Both the position numbers and the translations under genes were made by a program. From the NCBI GenBank assembly GCA_021234155.1, contig JAJEKV010000079.1, positions 1,740,789-1,804,788 on the forward strand: a DNA stretch of 64,000 nt, written 5' to 3'. Source of the DNA: Isoetes taiwanensis (Eukaryota > Streptophyta > Lycopodiopsida > Isoetales > Isoetaceae). Below, one piece after another: positions 49,259 through 60,331 of the stretch. The stretch's first letter is position 1. Each line of letters begins with the position of its first letter. Below the pieces are notes generated by a model that saw nothing but the letters and a program-made list of their open reading frames with translations, did not search any database and was not told the DNA's origin.

Positions 49259-49533
49259 TATAAGCTTGAACATCTGTTGCACATGGTATTTGACTCTTGC
49301 TTAATGCGCATAGAAGATTTCATAATTAATTTGTGAATGGATTGGCTTTGATCCTAAATAAAATATGCCTAGTGACAACTAATTTAATGACTAGTTTTAC
49401 ATAAGCTTGAATATCTGTTGCAGATGGTATTTGACTCTTGCTTAATGCACATAGAAGATTTCATAATTAATTTGTGAATGGATTGCCTTTGATCCTAAAT
49501 AAAATATGCCTAGTGACAGCTAATTTAATGCTT
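49259..49533. repeat. Two-copy ~138-bp tandem repeat
   Basis: Both copies run from ATAAGCTTGAA.ATCTGTTGCA through TGGTATTTGACTCTTGCTTA and GATTTCATAATTAATTTG to TGCCTAGTGACA.CTAATTTA. They are over 95% alike by eye, so the duplication is recent. No gene is seen between 49533 and 51690. Confidence 0.9.
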
Positions 49534-51695
49534 TCAGAGAGAAGTGTTCTTCGAGTTATGCACCTGTCCACTTTTCATCTTCAAGATACAATCATAAAAC
49601 AAGTCATTGCCATGATTTTTTGTCTTAAGACGGGGCTGAACTAGGCTATCAAAAAGACAGAAGAGGCTATAATTCTGATGAATGCAGCAAATCAAACCTC
49701 TATGCAATTAGTTTTCTCACAAGTCCAAATGGATATAGAAGTTGTAGGAAATAAAACTCTCTTCTATTAGGGTCCTGTCGCACACTGGATAATTTGAGGT
49801 GAATGTGAATCGTATATATATTAACGCTTATGCCTTTATATGCTCTAAAGATAACTGAGATGATACTGTAATCGAATCATCATTTGCAACATTATTATAG
49901 TTTAAATAGGGAACGTGCAACAATCAGGTAATGTTCACTTATGTGCTAAACTGGAAGCTGTTAATAGACGAATGGAGAAGACTAGGAGCTGTGAATAGTT
50001 CAGTGGTCTTTGAAATGAATGTACACATTTTCATACAAACCAACAGTTCAAGATGCTATTTTAATTTCTTTAGCTTTTCTGTATGTTTTGAGAACAGAAC
50101 ACATGGCCTCATTTTGTCTCTACTGCATACCAGTCTACATAAAGCATCTTCTTTGGCTGTTTATGTCCTTGCAGCTTGTTTCTTCTGCTCTATGCTGGCA
50201 TTTAGCCAAGGAATTGGCTGATTACGCCATCAAAACCTGGAGGAATTTTATTATCAATCAGGTCATATGTCCCTGATCACCCCATGTCTCTCTAGAAGCT
50301 TCTGAACTACATGACGATGTGCTTCAAATGCCAATTTATTTCCCAACTGCTTACTTTTTTAAGCATGGCAGCCCCAAATCATCCCCTACAATCCAATTTA
50401 TTTAGGAAGGATGTGAAGGACCAATCAAATACCACTTAGATCTGATACACTGGCTTGGAAGAACCATTCTTCACCAAATCCGAAATTGGGTCCCCCTCCA
50501 GAATGAAACAATCTGCAATTTATGTTGTTTCTAACTGCTCTGCGTGCACCCAAATGCAAATTCAACCTGCTCTAGATGGATTGCATGCCTGGGCATGCCT
50601 AATTCATGCATAGGCAAATCTGCAGCTCCGCCCATGGCATACAGGTAAAACTGTCATTTGCACACTATCTATTTGAAGGAATTAAAGTGGTCTAAAAATG
50701 GATTTTGAAGTAAAATCTGCTTAAGTTCGTGTCTCATGCTTGATCCAGCTTTCCTTTGCTTATGGTTTGTCCACCACCGCATTTCTGTATTTTCCCTTGC
50801 ACAGAAGGAAAACAGGGTGCATGTTATAAATGAATCTGCGGGCTGAGGTAAGGTTACATTTGGGAATAAAATGCAGGCCTAGAAGAACATAATATTAACC
50901 TCTACCTTCTGCTTGAGTACATAAAGAAACTTGGCACGTGTTGTAGCTATAATGCAGACTTCAAAAATCCAGGGCTCATAATTTTGCTAAAGCTCTTCAT
51001 GGCTTATAACTAAATCTAAGATCTCTTGCAACTTTCCACTTTGAGCCTTAGAAATTGCCAAATACTTCGTTCATTGGGTCAAATTCTGTAGCCTTGTGAT
51101 CAGATTAATCTATTTGAACATGCTCAAATGTGATCTAGGGATCATGTCTTAGGGCTTGAGGTTAAATAATGACAGTTGACCAGATGTTTGCTTGCAAACT
51201 ACTCCTCTTATGCATGTAAGTCGCCTAGCATCACGGAGCCAAAGGCAATGCAAACGTAGGTGGTTAAATAGGGCCTTTCATCAAGGTTGCCATTGTTTAA
51301 CTTGGAACAAGCACTGTGTTTTGCATTTAAGCATCTTGTGTCTTGTGTCTTATGCCTGCAGGATATAGTGGTTGCATACAGTATGCATAATACTTTAACG
51401 TTATAAACTTGCTGGCTATTTGTTTACGAAGTAATAAACATTAGAGCCTATGGGCATAAATATTCTTGTCTTCCATATCATTCTCCTAAGGTGTATTGGT
51501 CATGGGAACAATAAGTTGCATGTTGTAATCTTATTGCTAGCCTGTGTGCCCATTGATTGATAGCCAGCCTGCCATGTCCCATAATTCCTACCTTCCTATA
51601 AATCAAGAAACAGTAACAGTGTTACAAGAGAAATAACACGTAGGCATGAATAGCCAGGATGCAATTCTCCATTGCTTTTTGAACACCAACCTTAC

Positions 51696-52323
51696 CTTTA
51701 TCAAGTGTCCTCTTATGTGAAGTCGACTGTTAATTTCTGCAAACCGAGACACCACCCTGGCTGGATATATGCCTTTAAGATTCGGATCTAATGTGGCTAC
51801 CAAGGAATCAAAAGACTGCAGCTGAGGTACTGCCCACCTTGCTAGCGGCTCGTCTATTTTCCTATAGACACATTAACAAGGCACAAAATGCCAGCTTCAT
51901 TTAAAATGTATTTTTCTTAGTTACTTGACATTTATGTACGCATCTAGACCCTCTTTATGCTACAATATAGAAACATCGGTACATGGACTCATCATGCTAC
52001 ATTTTCTGCTATGACATTGTTTAGCAAAGCTGTCACGAGAATTGACAATGCAGGAATCAAACAGATAATAAAACCCTCAGTATTCCTTAGTCCACGACAT
52101 TTTCTCATAGTATTCAATCATATTATACATATGAACGAAAGCAAACATCTATCAGCAATCATGTATATCTATATGTAACATACCTGTCAGGTGCCTCCCT
52201 CCCTATCAAGAGTTCAAGCATTACAATACCAAAACTGTAAACGTCACCTTTTTCTGTGTAGATTCTACATAATGCATATTCAGGAGCGCTGTAGCCAAAA
52301 GAACGCAGCATTTGAGAAGACAC
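51696..52323 (-). pseudogene. STRUBBELIG-family (SRF) receptor-like kinase, 3' exons only
   Basis: Exon 52184-52323 has AG and GT borders and encodes kinase subdomains [41 protein letters not shown] and IGREAPDR. Exon 51696-51861 joins in phase and continues KIDEPLARWAVPQLQSFDSL, ATLDPNLKGIYPARVVSRFA. The RWA.PQL...L...DP.LKG.YP...SRFA pattern is typical of SRF kinases, plasma-membrane leucine-rich-repeat receptors. In the family this is followed by a conserved C-terminal helix with E.EFRP; here that is absent or garbled. Upstream catalytic-loop exons are not found, and a repeat-rich insert begins at about 52430. It therefore looks like a gene fragment; a gene with very distant upstream exons is less likely. 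Confidence 0.75.
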
Positions 52324-52429
52324 CTAAAATGAATCAGCATCAGCAACAAGACATCCTTAATGCAACCTAAATATAAATGCCTATCTGCGACGCACAACGA
52401 GATATTGTTAAAGTTGCAAGTCCACCATC

Positions 52430-53545
52430 AGATAAGTGATGTATGGCGGCATGCCACCTAGGACCACATTCGGTGTGGACCGGTGGGGTCCTGCCCGGCC
52501 GGGCGGGAATGGAAATCCACCGTCCCCCGGAATGTGGACCCGGTAACCTGCCCTTCCCTAACATGGAAATTGGGAGTTTTTGCTGGTTTTTTTTTTTTGG
52601 CTTCAAGCGGAGGAGGTGCGGCTATGTACACGGTACTTGGCGATTCTTTGAGAGCCGTCGGCTATGGTCTTGAACCGGAACCGCTTGGCGCTTTTTTGTG
52701 GCTATGTGGCAATGAGAAGCGAGCAACGTCGGCCGGGAGTTTTTTTTCAGGAGGTGCGGCTATGGCACGGCGCTTGGCAGTTCTTTGAGAGCCGTCGGCA
52801 ATGGCGATGAGAACCGGCTTGGCAGTTCTTTGGTACTTGAAAATGGCGTTTGACAGTTCTTTGTGGCTATGGCAATGAGAACCAGCGGAGCAACGTCGAC
52901 TATGGTGCCGCTCTGTGATCTTTTGATGTAAGATCTGCGGTATGGCAAAAAGCAGGGCAGATTTTTCGAGAGTCCTCGTCTTCCTTTTTCTTTCTACTCC
53001 AACATACTCCGGCACTGGCTACGAGCTTCAAAATCTTTGTTCTGGTGCTTCTTGCCTTCAAATCTGCCTATGCTTTGCTGTTAAAACTTTTGTAGGTCTC
53101 TTTTTTGTCCTTTGATTAACTTCTCTGTTTTCATATTACTCTGTTCTTGGCCTCTGATCTTTTAAAATCATGCACATTTTTGCATTTTGTCTTACAATCT
53201 TGGAGGTTATTTGCATCATCCTGTTTGCTCTGTTTTGCATCAAACTTGTTTGCATTTGTCTTTGATAAAAATGCAGCGACATGCATGTTAGGAGTTTTTG
53301 CATGCCAAGACAAAGCTTCTTGCAGTTTTGATTTGTAGGTTGTCTTCTTGGTTCCGTGGGTTCAAACCCCACAGATTTGTTAAAAAATTGTGTAACCGGG
53401 AATAACCTGTAATTTTTTATGGGCACGGAATGGCCTTCCCGCTTTCCATTCCGTGTTGTAGCGATATGCCACGTGGCAACATATGGTTCATCTTCCGGAA
53501 AAAAAAACGACCCAATTTCCATGTTGTGTATATGAAAATTTGGCA
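52430..53545. mobile_element. Non-autonomous inverted-repeat insertion
   Basis: A perfect 15-bp inverted repeat, AACATGGAAATTGGG at 52560-52574 and its complement at 53511-53525, encloses about 965 bp. Inside are two related GC-richer units (52605-52705 and 52748-52870) sharing GGAGGTGCGGCTATG and TTCTTTGAGAGCCGTCGGC, a 10-bp palindromic hairpin (CACGGAATGG at 53424 with its complement at 53446), and a TPsiC-arm-like GTGGGTTCAAACCCCAC at 53356-53372. No transposase is visible. The true ends may lie slightly further out, because GC-rich sequence with a similar GGAATGGAAA phrase starts near 52440. Confidence 0.5.
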
Positions 53546-55600
53546 AAGAATGGCCTAAAAATTTAAATGGATCCTCGTATCAAACAACTATGAGTTCAAA
53601 CAACGATGAAAAACATGGCTATAGTAATCACAATTGGATCTGACTCAAAATCTTGCTACTCTTTAACATTACCAACAACACATGTTTTACCTTGCTAAAG
53701 CCTTCTAGTGTACATGTTTTACCTTGCTAAAGCCTTCTAGTGTGCTTTTTGCTAGTTTTTTTTTTTGGAATTATCTATGTTTTTTGGATGGGCTTTTCCG
53801 GTGTATTTTCCGGCGATGGGTCAACGTGAGGAAGGGAGCGATGGCTTTGGATGCGCAGAGAATCCCCAACTAATTTCTTTTGCATCGCCGGTTTCTCCAC
53901 TGAATAATTCCTCCTGGCCTCCATCGTGCAAACCATATTCTCCATCTTCAAGCTCGGGTGGAAATGGAAGCGGAAAAAAAAGGCCTGCAGAGTTTGCTTC
54001 CTGAATAACAACCAGCTGCTAGCCCGACCTTCGTTCCCCATATCCATTCCAATTCAACCCATAAGGTTCTGGAAATGCGCTGGAACATTGAGTTGGTCTC
54101 TTCCTCTTCTTGCCTTTTCCTTCAGTGGCAGTAGATTTTTCAATTCCCTTGCTTCCAATTCTTTATTCTTTTATTCCTCCTCTTTCTCATGCCATATCCA
54201 AACTCTCAAGCTTGCCTTGCTTTTGGGCTTTATTTTTGGCTGGTTTATAGATTTGTGGATAAGGAAGTTTGTCCTGTTTGAGGTAGATGAAGCTGGGCCA
54301 TGCTTGGGTATGGCTGCCCCATCTCAGGTCCGTCAGTATATGGTTAAGAAATGATGTTATGATAGGTGAGGATGTAGAAGTTATCATAGATCCGCGAGGC
54401 GGATGGGTTGTCCATTTTTTATGTAACTTATTGCATGTGTGAAATAAGCGTTAGATCTGCGGTGCCATCAATTGCCATGTCGCTCATATCATGTGTTAGG
54501 TTTTAAAAGAAACGCTGATGCCATGAGTGATGCCCGCTCTGTTATTTAACATGCTTCCTGCACTTACATTTTGATCATGTAACCAAGCGGCTGTGGCTTG
54601 GCGCCTTTGTGGGAGTGAGTTTTCAAAGCCCTTTTTGGGGCCGTGTTGCTCCAGAGCCAAAACCCCCATATGATCTTGCTATCTTGCCAAGAGATTGCTT
54701 GCCCACCCAAGCAAGGAATTCTTCGCCTGATTTATGGTGAGCACTATCCCCTTGCATGGATCTACACAACTACGGCCTGAAAGATGAGCTTGATCTATGC
54801 AAAAATGGGCTATTCGACAAGATTCCTTCGCAAATTACTTGGGGCCAGAACTTCTAGAGAATTACAGAGGAGAAAGATATGGCGAATTGCCTGGTGCTAG
54901 AGAAATTGCTTGCTTCAGTCTAGCAATCTCAAAGGTAAGTCATGTTTCCCAACCTCTGGAAATTTTTCATACAGAATCCATCCCGGTCCATTCCATCTAG
55001 ATCTGTAGTAGTATTTTCTTTACGATCTCATTAGCACATTCGACTGTGTGAAGCTGAGCTAGATAAAGTTACCCAAACCGACATAACTCTTTGTTTTGCT
55101 CACAGCCTAGAAATGATAAAATCGGGGTTGCTAGCCACAAATCGGGCCTCAAAACCATTAAATTCGACCTCTGAACAGAGTAGAAACTATAGAATCGGGG
55201 CTGATAGCAACTAATTGGGCCTCAGAGCCATCAAATTGGACCTCTAAATCCGGTTTTGCTCCATATCAACCTCTGATCTCTTCTATGCTTGATGGGTCTC
55301 CAAATTCCCGTGGCAATCCCCAAATTCGGCCTGATAATAGGCGAATCCGGCCATCCTTACCTTGGCCGCTGCCTCCAATCACCTGCAAATCATTTTTGGC
55401 ATCTCCAAACACCAGCACAGGGATTTTGGATTCAACAAATTCTATAACAAAGGAGTTCTTTTGGGGGAAACAATCTCAGCTATCCAGGGCAATAGTTGAT
55501 CTCAGCCACTTAATTGAAGTTGCAGAAGCTCAAGTGTTGCCGGGGGTTTTGTACGTACGTCTTTCCAATGTTGGCCGAGGTAGAAGTGGGTAATGGTATG
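53546..55600. other. Intergenic, one exon-like frame, no gene recognised
   Basis: A 41-bp phrase (TACATGTTTTACCTTGCTAA and following) is tandemly repeated near 53672-53742. The frame at 54797-54935 ends at a good GTAAGT donor and is open, but its translation (LLENYRGERYGELPGAREIA) matches nothing I know. Nothing else is supported. Confidence 0.4.
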
Positions 55601-55612
55601 TAAATCGACCAC

Positions 55613-56073
55613 GTGTTCCATTTCCTCTATGCCCTCATTGGTAAAACAAATCATCCTGCAATAAATTGTTTTCATAAATCTAAAGATGATGCTAGATCTA
55701 GTTGTGACATATGCCATTATTGTCATAAGACTGGTCATATTGAGGAAAAATGTCACAAAAATGCTTATGATGAAAAGCATGCTACAGCCATTACTCTCCA
55801 TGAGCATGCTAGTTGTGCTATATTGATTATGCCCTAGTGTTTCATGTTTTTTTTGCTAATTTTCTTATTGATTCGGGTGCTACTGCTCATATGGTTAGTT
55901 CTATTCAGTGGTTACAAAGCTATCGTGCTTTGACTATCAAAACATGGTGCATAAATTGTTGGTATTGGCAATATTGTTATTTCTGCTACTGCGACAAAGG
56001 AAGTCCAAGTATATTTGGCGATGAAGCCATCTTTGTTGGTGGCAAAGTATTTGCAAGCATCTCAAAGGCCTAA
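55613..56073 (+). pseudogene. Ty1/copia gag-protease remnant
   Basis: 55700-55770 encodes CHYCHKTGHIEEKC, a CX2CX4HX4C zinc knuckle as in copia gag nucleocapsid. After a stop and a shift of frame, 55862-55890 reads FLIDSGATAHM, the aspartic-protease active site of copia Pol (DSGAT followed by HM). The frame then loses family similarity around 55950. The spacing of knuckle to protease (about 40 codons) is normal for copia. Stops and shifts show it is dead. It is in the same orientation as the LTR at 56448-56880 but lies before it. Confidence 0.8.
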
Positions 56074-56317
56074 GCTCAACAAGCTGCCCGAGAGAATTAA
56101 CCGGATGATGGAATTGAAACTTTTTGATTCATCTCCTTTGGGAAAATTATCAGTTTCTTTTTGTGATTTGGAAGCAGCGCACCTCAAGGCTCTTTTTAAT
56201 AATCTTGATCAGTTAGCTTCTTTGAAAATTAAAAGATTGAGAGGTCTTTCTCAAGATCCAAATCTGCCTGTTCAAGGCTTCAGAGTTCAAGAATGTGTGC
56301 AAATCTGCCAAATTTAA
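56015..56317 (+). pseudogene. Possible leucine-rich-repeat-like coding fragment
   Basis: The frame includes KLNKLPERINRMMELKLFDS, LEAAHLKALFNNLDQLASLK and IKRLRGL, reminiscent of leucine-rich repeats (LxxLxL spacing). It begins within the protease relic and stops at 56317. It could be captured host sequence inside the copia element or a chance frame; the family is not identified. Confidence 0.3.
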
Positions 56318-56447
56318 CCCTCGAGTTTGTTTGGAATATCTCCCAAATTTAATGAACATCTTGAAAGATTGAATATAAGTGATCGGGGTTTGAGGGTTGT
56401 TTCTGTTTGCACAAGTTTGGAAGTTCTTCATGTTCTAAAAGCATCAG

Positions 56448-56880
56448 AGTGCACAAATAGGTTCTTGTGTCCTTGAGTTGTTATGTTTGTTATCCAAGAT
56501 TGCAAGATGTTCTATGCGTGCAGAGGCAGCTATGGGATCCCATTTAGTCACGAGGACTAACCCCTTAAGCGCATGTGCAGTGAGTGAGCATAGTGATGCT
56601 TGGGTTAGTAGCTGCGGTGCAGTTGGAGGTCGACATTAAGTTATTGGGAGAGCTTAAGTGTTAAACTGCTAAGTTAATCATGTACCTTTTGAGCATGTAT
56701 TGAGGATATTGTTTCCTCTAGACGCTATTCATTGATAACTGATCTTTGATTATTTTTTAGTAAGAAAATTCAATTCTTCAACATTATCCATTTGGCAAGT
56801 TTTTCATATCAACCTAGATTTAGAGTTTAATTGACAAGATCCCGAGTTGCCAAGAGGGTCAACTTGGCACGCTCGTCACA
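56448..56880 (+). mobile_element. Second LTR family, 3' part of an LTR with primer-binding site
   Basis: Ends ..GCTCGTCACA at 56880, followed by AT and TGGTATCAGAGC (56883-56894). The first 200 bp (GAGTTGTTATGTTTGTTATC, GAGGACTAACCCCTTAAGCG, GTGCAGTTGGAGGTCGACAT) are repeated at 57471-57674. The sequence is unrelated to the LTR family at 9433, 28121, 29349 and 41000. Confidence 0.7.
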
Positions 56881-56882
56881 AT

Positions 56883-56894
56883 TGGTATCAGAGC
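56883..56894 (+). promoter_or_regulatory. LTR primer-binding site (initiator Met tRNA)
   Basis: A perfect TGGTATCAGAGC two bases after the LTR end. The downstream 400 bp has no recognisable gag. Confidence 0.88.
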
Positions 56895-57470
56895 ATGCTG
56901 GATTAGTTGTTGACATTGATTTACAGATTACAGAGACAATTGGAGATGGTATTCTCAGGAGGAAGAACAACATCTAAAGGCTTCGAGGTTAGCATGAAGG
57001 TGATAATGGAAGCAAATTTTTAACGACGTTGAAGGTAAAAATTTTCTTATGGCATGTTCAGTAAGATGATTGATAGAGTAAGTTGCCATACAATGAAGTT
57101 TTGAGATGATCTATATTGGATCTGAGACTATAACTATCCATGAGGACATGGGTAAAATTTTAGAAGAGGAGACTATAACGGATGGTCTTGGGCACTTGAT
57201 ACTTATTTATTATTTACTTATGTATCATGCTTGACATGCATACAATATAGGCCTCATATATGCAAGGGTATGCACATACGAGGTTCACCCCACCACCCAC
57301 TACAGGGTTTGGAATGTAAGCTGGCTGGGCAACATGCTGCTAATGAGGCCTATGTGTAGGCTGGCTGAGCTACCCATTGTCCCGGAGTTTGTTTATGATA
57401 GTTTGGTACTCTAGTTATGTTCTTTGCTCCTGATGTTTATGTTGTTTCTTTGTTGTCATTGTCTAGCGTT

Positions 57471-57674
57471 GCACCATAGGTCCTTGTATCTTTGAGTTGT
57501 TATGTTTGTTATCCAATATTGCAAGATGTTCTATACATGCAGAGGTAGCTATGGGATCCTCACTTAGTCATGAGGACTAACCCTTTAAGCGCATTTGCAG
57601 TGAGTGAACATGGTGATGCTTGGGTTAGTAGCCGCGGTGCAGTTGGAGGTCGACATTAAGTTATCGCGATGCCT
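57471..57674 (+). mobile_element. Second partial copy of the 56448 LTR
   Basis: About 200 bp matching 56448-56648 at around 90% by eye, in direct orientation 1.02 kb away. The similarity ends abruptly after ATTAAGTTAT; the part of the LTR that carries the primer-binding site border is missing. Confidence 0.75.
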
Positions 57675-58084
57675 TAGCTAACATATTTAGCCGTCTATGA
57701 TGGATGCAGCTATCATCCCTAAGCGATGGGTTACCGTATTATTTAGAGCAATTCTAAACTGCAAGGTTTTGTCATCATGACAATTCCTTTTGTCTCGAAA
57801 GACTATGTGATTAATATACTTCTTATTTTAGATGTACCTTTCATGTACTATTCAATTTTATATTCTAGAGATTCCCCCTTTCTTAGTTATTTACTCTCTT
57901 GGAATATTCCTATCAATTGAATTGATGTCATCATAACAAGTTGGTCGGACTTATTAGATTACTTCTTTTCATTCGATTGGATTATTCCTTAGAGATACTA
58001 GACATTCTTCCTCTTGAGAAGCAAGGCCCATATGCTTGAAAAAATGGCAATTACCATTTTCCAGATTGCCTTCTTTCTCTCGCC

Positions 58085-58540
58085 TCCGCATTGAGACAGG
58101 ACGTTGGGCTCGGAAAGCACGAGAGCAAAGGCTTTGCCAGTGTTGCCAGCAGGGTGCCATTGAGGATGAATGTCATGCCCTCCAGATCTGCCCAGCATTT
58201 GCCCATATCCGAGAGCGGTATGTTCAATTACTAGTGCCTGGCCAACCGTTGCATGAGTTATTGAATCTCGTCGATGGGGTTTGTTGGGGTCATACCTCCA
58301 AGAGGTTATGGATGCATGGACTCAGCTGTGTCCTCCGGGACGGTATTGAACTATCCTATACAATTGTACAGCATGCCACCATACTTATTACTGTTAAGGT
58401 TTTTCCCTCGAAAACCCTTCCGGTGGGGAGGGGGATTTTAATCCTGTCGATAATAAACTTGTCGCTCTCTTTTGTTTTGGGTCCCATAGGCCAATCGGTT
58501 AAACCTGTGGACGCTAAAAAATCTATTCTATTCTAAAAAG
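58085..58540 (+). pseudogene. LINE ORF2 C-terminus, 3'-end fragment nested in another LINE
   Basis: The frame at 58036-58536 contains RLRIETGRWARKAREQRLCQ, then CCQQGAIEDECHALQICPAF. This IETGRW..REQRLC..C...EDE.H.L..CP pattern is the C-terminal Cys/His motif of LINE ORF2 proteins of the kind widespread in animals and non-seed plants. The reading frame then runs into a 3' untranslated part with GGTCCCATAGGCCAATCGGT and ends in ATTCTATTCT (about 58527-58536). It is the same family as the minus-strand fragment at 21301-22425. Confidence 0.75.
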
Positions 58541-58756
58541 GAGGGAGACCTCATTTCATGACTCCAAAATCCTCCTCACTAATGGGGAGGTATGGCTACA
58601 GCAAAAGTAAATTGAATGAATCTTTTTTCGAGGGCAATTGATGTTCCATACTCATCCTTCCCAATTTTTGTTTGCAAGATCAATACTTCCAGCGGCTTCA
58701 TTCTTTGGAGATTTGGTGCCATGAATGGCTCTCCATACTAGCTTAGCAGCTAGTGC

Positions 58757-59053
58757 CTAGGCCTGTTTAAACATATCTTTACATCCCAGCCCCCCTTCGT
58801 TCTTTGGCCTCACCAAATTGTGCCAAGCCACCTTATGATCTTTGTTCCAGATAAAATTCCTAATGGCAGTTTCTAGTTGCTTGTAAGAAGCTTTGTCTGC
58901 TATTATGACAGATGAGAAATAGACATGTGTGCTAGTAATCACACTGTTTGCAATTTCAATTCTGCCAGCCATAGATAGGGATGTAGGATACTGTGACAAA
59001 TTTTTTTTTTTATCATGTTCACAAGTAGAGAAGGCACTATTTCGACCCTCCAC
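58757..59053 (-). pseudogene. Plant L1-type LINE, RT thumb fragment (copy 1)
   Basis: The 98-codon frame reads LSQYPTSLSMAGRIEIANSV, then Y.SSVIIADKASYKQLETAI, RNFIWNKDHKVAWHNLV and PKNEGGLGCKDM. The LS.AGR..L..SV, R.F.W....K..W and P...GGLG blocks define the end of the reverse transcriptase in plant L1 elements. It is a close copy of 62161-62544, with a differing start after an A-rich run. Confidence 0.85.
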
Positions 59054-59282
59054 AATAGATCCATGTTGAGAGCATATCGTAATTTAATAAAGATCAAGTG
59101 ATTGTCAACATGTCTACTAGTTTAATCACAGAAAAGATCAAATGACTAATAAGAGGACTTTGACTGGTTCAAATGTGTTGAAAATATAACTAGTCCCCTC
59201 TGGACCTTTATGTGGTTCTAAGTCGTAGCTTAGGACAAGATGAATATGGACACTTTTGGATGTAAAATTGTAGATGACGTGG

Positions 59283-59490
59283 TTTGGGTGCATATTCACA
59301 CGGGAGATTACTCCGGCATCGAGAGCTGTCGGATGGGTTATTCCTTGATGTGGACAGTACATAGCGAATTTCGTTTGTGGGGTATGCCTGTACAAGTTTT
59401 TGTATATTATATATTGAGGTTTGCAAAATTCTATAAGGTTTGCAGGAATATACTTAAGGGTGTTAATTTTGTACATTTTTTTAAATTATA
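59283..59490. mobile_element. Partial copy of the foldback family
   Basis: Starts exactly at TTTGGGTGCATATTCAC (the inner hinge of the arms at 12919) and runs through the loop (ACTCCGGCATCGAGAG, TGGACAGTACATAGCG, GGTGTTAATTTTGTACAT) to about 59480. The outer arms are missing. It abuts the end of the nested-LINE block at GATGACGTGG. Confidence 0.7.
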
Positions 59491-60075
59491 AAATTATAGT
59501 GTAAGTATGTATGTCACGCATCAAATGTAAATCGAGGGCTCGGATGGTGCCACGTGGCATGCCAAGTGTCCTTTTTCAAATGCCAAAAGGTGCTATAGGC
59601 ACTCCTCGAAAAGGTGCCTGTATGTTCGGAAGCAGCGTGGAAGATATCTTGCGGTAAGGGGTATTCTTGCCTGACTACTATTGGCAAAAACTTGATCACG
59701 ACTTCAATCCCTTGACAATGTCTTGATCAAAATTTATATCAGAGACCTAGAAGCATTCGTGTTAAAAGACCCAAGAATTGGACTTGGAAATCTACAAATT
59801 GGACAGACGAGGGCGTCGTTTGGGCCCAGATGTGTTGCTACCAAAGCCAAGTTCTTGCTCTGTTACTACGGTCGTTAGGCCTAATTGAGAGATTTTGACA
59901 CTGCACTCAGAAGGAATAATTGTAAGCTACATCTATAACATCACAAACAAAAAATAGGAGGAGAATTTTAATCTTTACTTTGGCAGCTCGGAGAATGTTA
60001 AATAAAACAACCATAATTCTGTTGGGAAAAAGGCCCCAAATTCGGCCCAGGTTTATAGACCCCGCCCGCTAGAGT

Positions 60076-60078
<3 letters not shown>

Positions 60079-60106
<28 letters not shown>
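60079..60106 (-). repeat. 28-bp poly(A) (poly(T) on plus), LINE 3' tail
   Basis: An uninterrupted run of 28 T on the plus strand. On the minus strand this is a poly(A) tail downstream of the LINE at 60734-62544, marking its 3' end and the insertion border. The length suggests a fairly recent insertion. Confidence 0.75.
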
Positions 60107-60331
60107 GAAGAAATGGCAGTAGTTTGTATTCATTATAACATGAAATACATATAATTAGCTATAAAGATATAGCTAAAGGATAAAGCACCTCCTTTATAAA
60201 ATAGGTAGGTGTAAAAAGTTTCCTTAAATATCTATACGGATATAAGAGCTAAAAACCATGAAAGACTAGTTATATCTATAGATAAGCAGTACTATCTGAA
60301 ATATGGTTCTTTTATAACAGAGTATTTCCGA

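Larger units (their letters stand above)
58007..59283. repeat. Nested-LINE duplication, copy 1
   Basis: This block matches 61537-63092 in the same order and orientation. It begins TCTTGAGAAGCAAGGCCCAT within a minus-strand LINE, passes through a plus-strand LINE fragment, returns to the minus-strand LINE (58757-59053) and ends at GATGACGTGG. It lacks a roughly 280-bp stretch present in copy 2 (about 62665-62945). A foldback-family copy follows directly at 59283. Confidence 0.85.

Noticed and set aside
53356-53372. TPsiC-arm-like GTGGGTTCAAACCCCAC as a possible tRNA gene
   Set aside because: No D-arm, anticodon arm or acceptor stem can be built around it at tRNA spacing.
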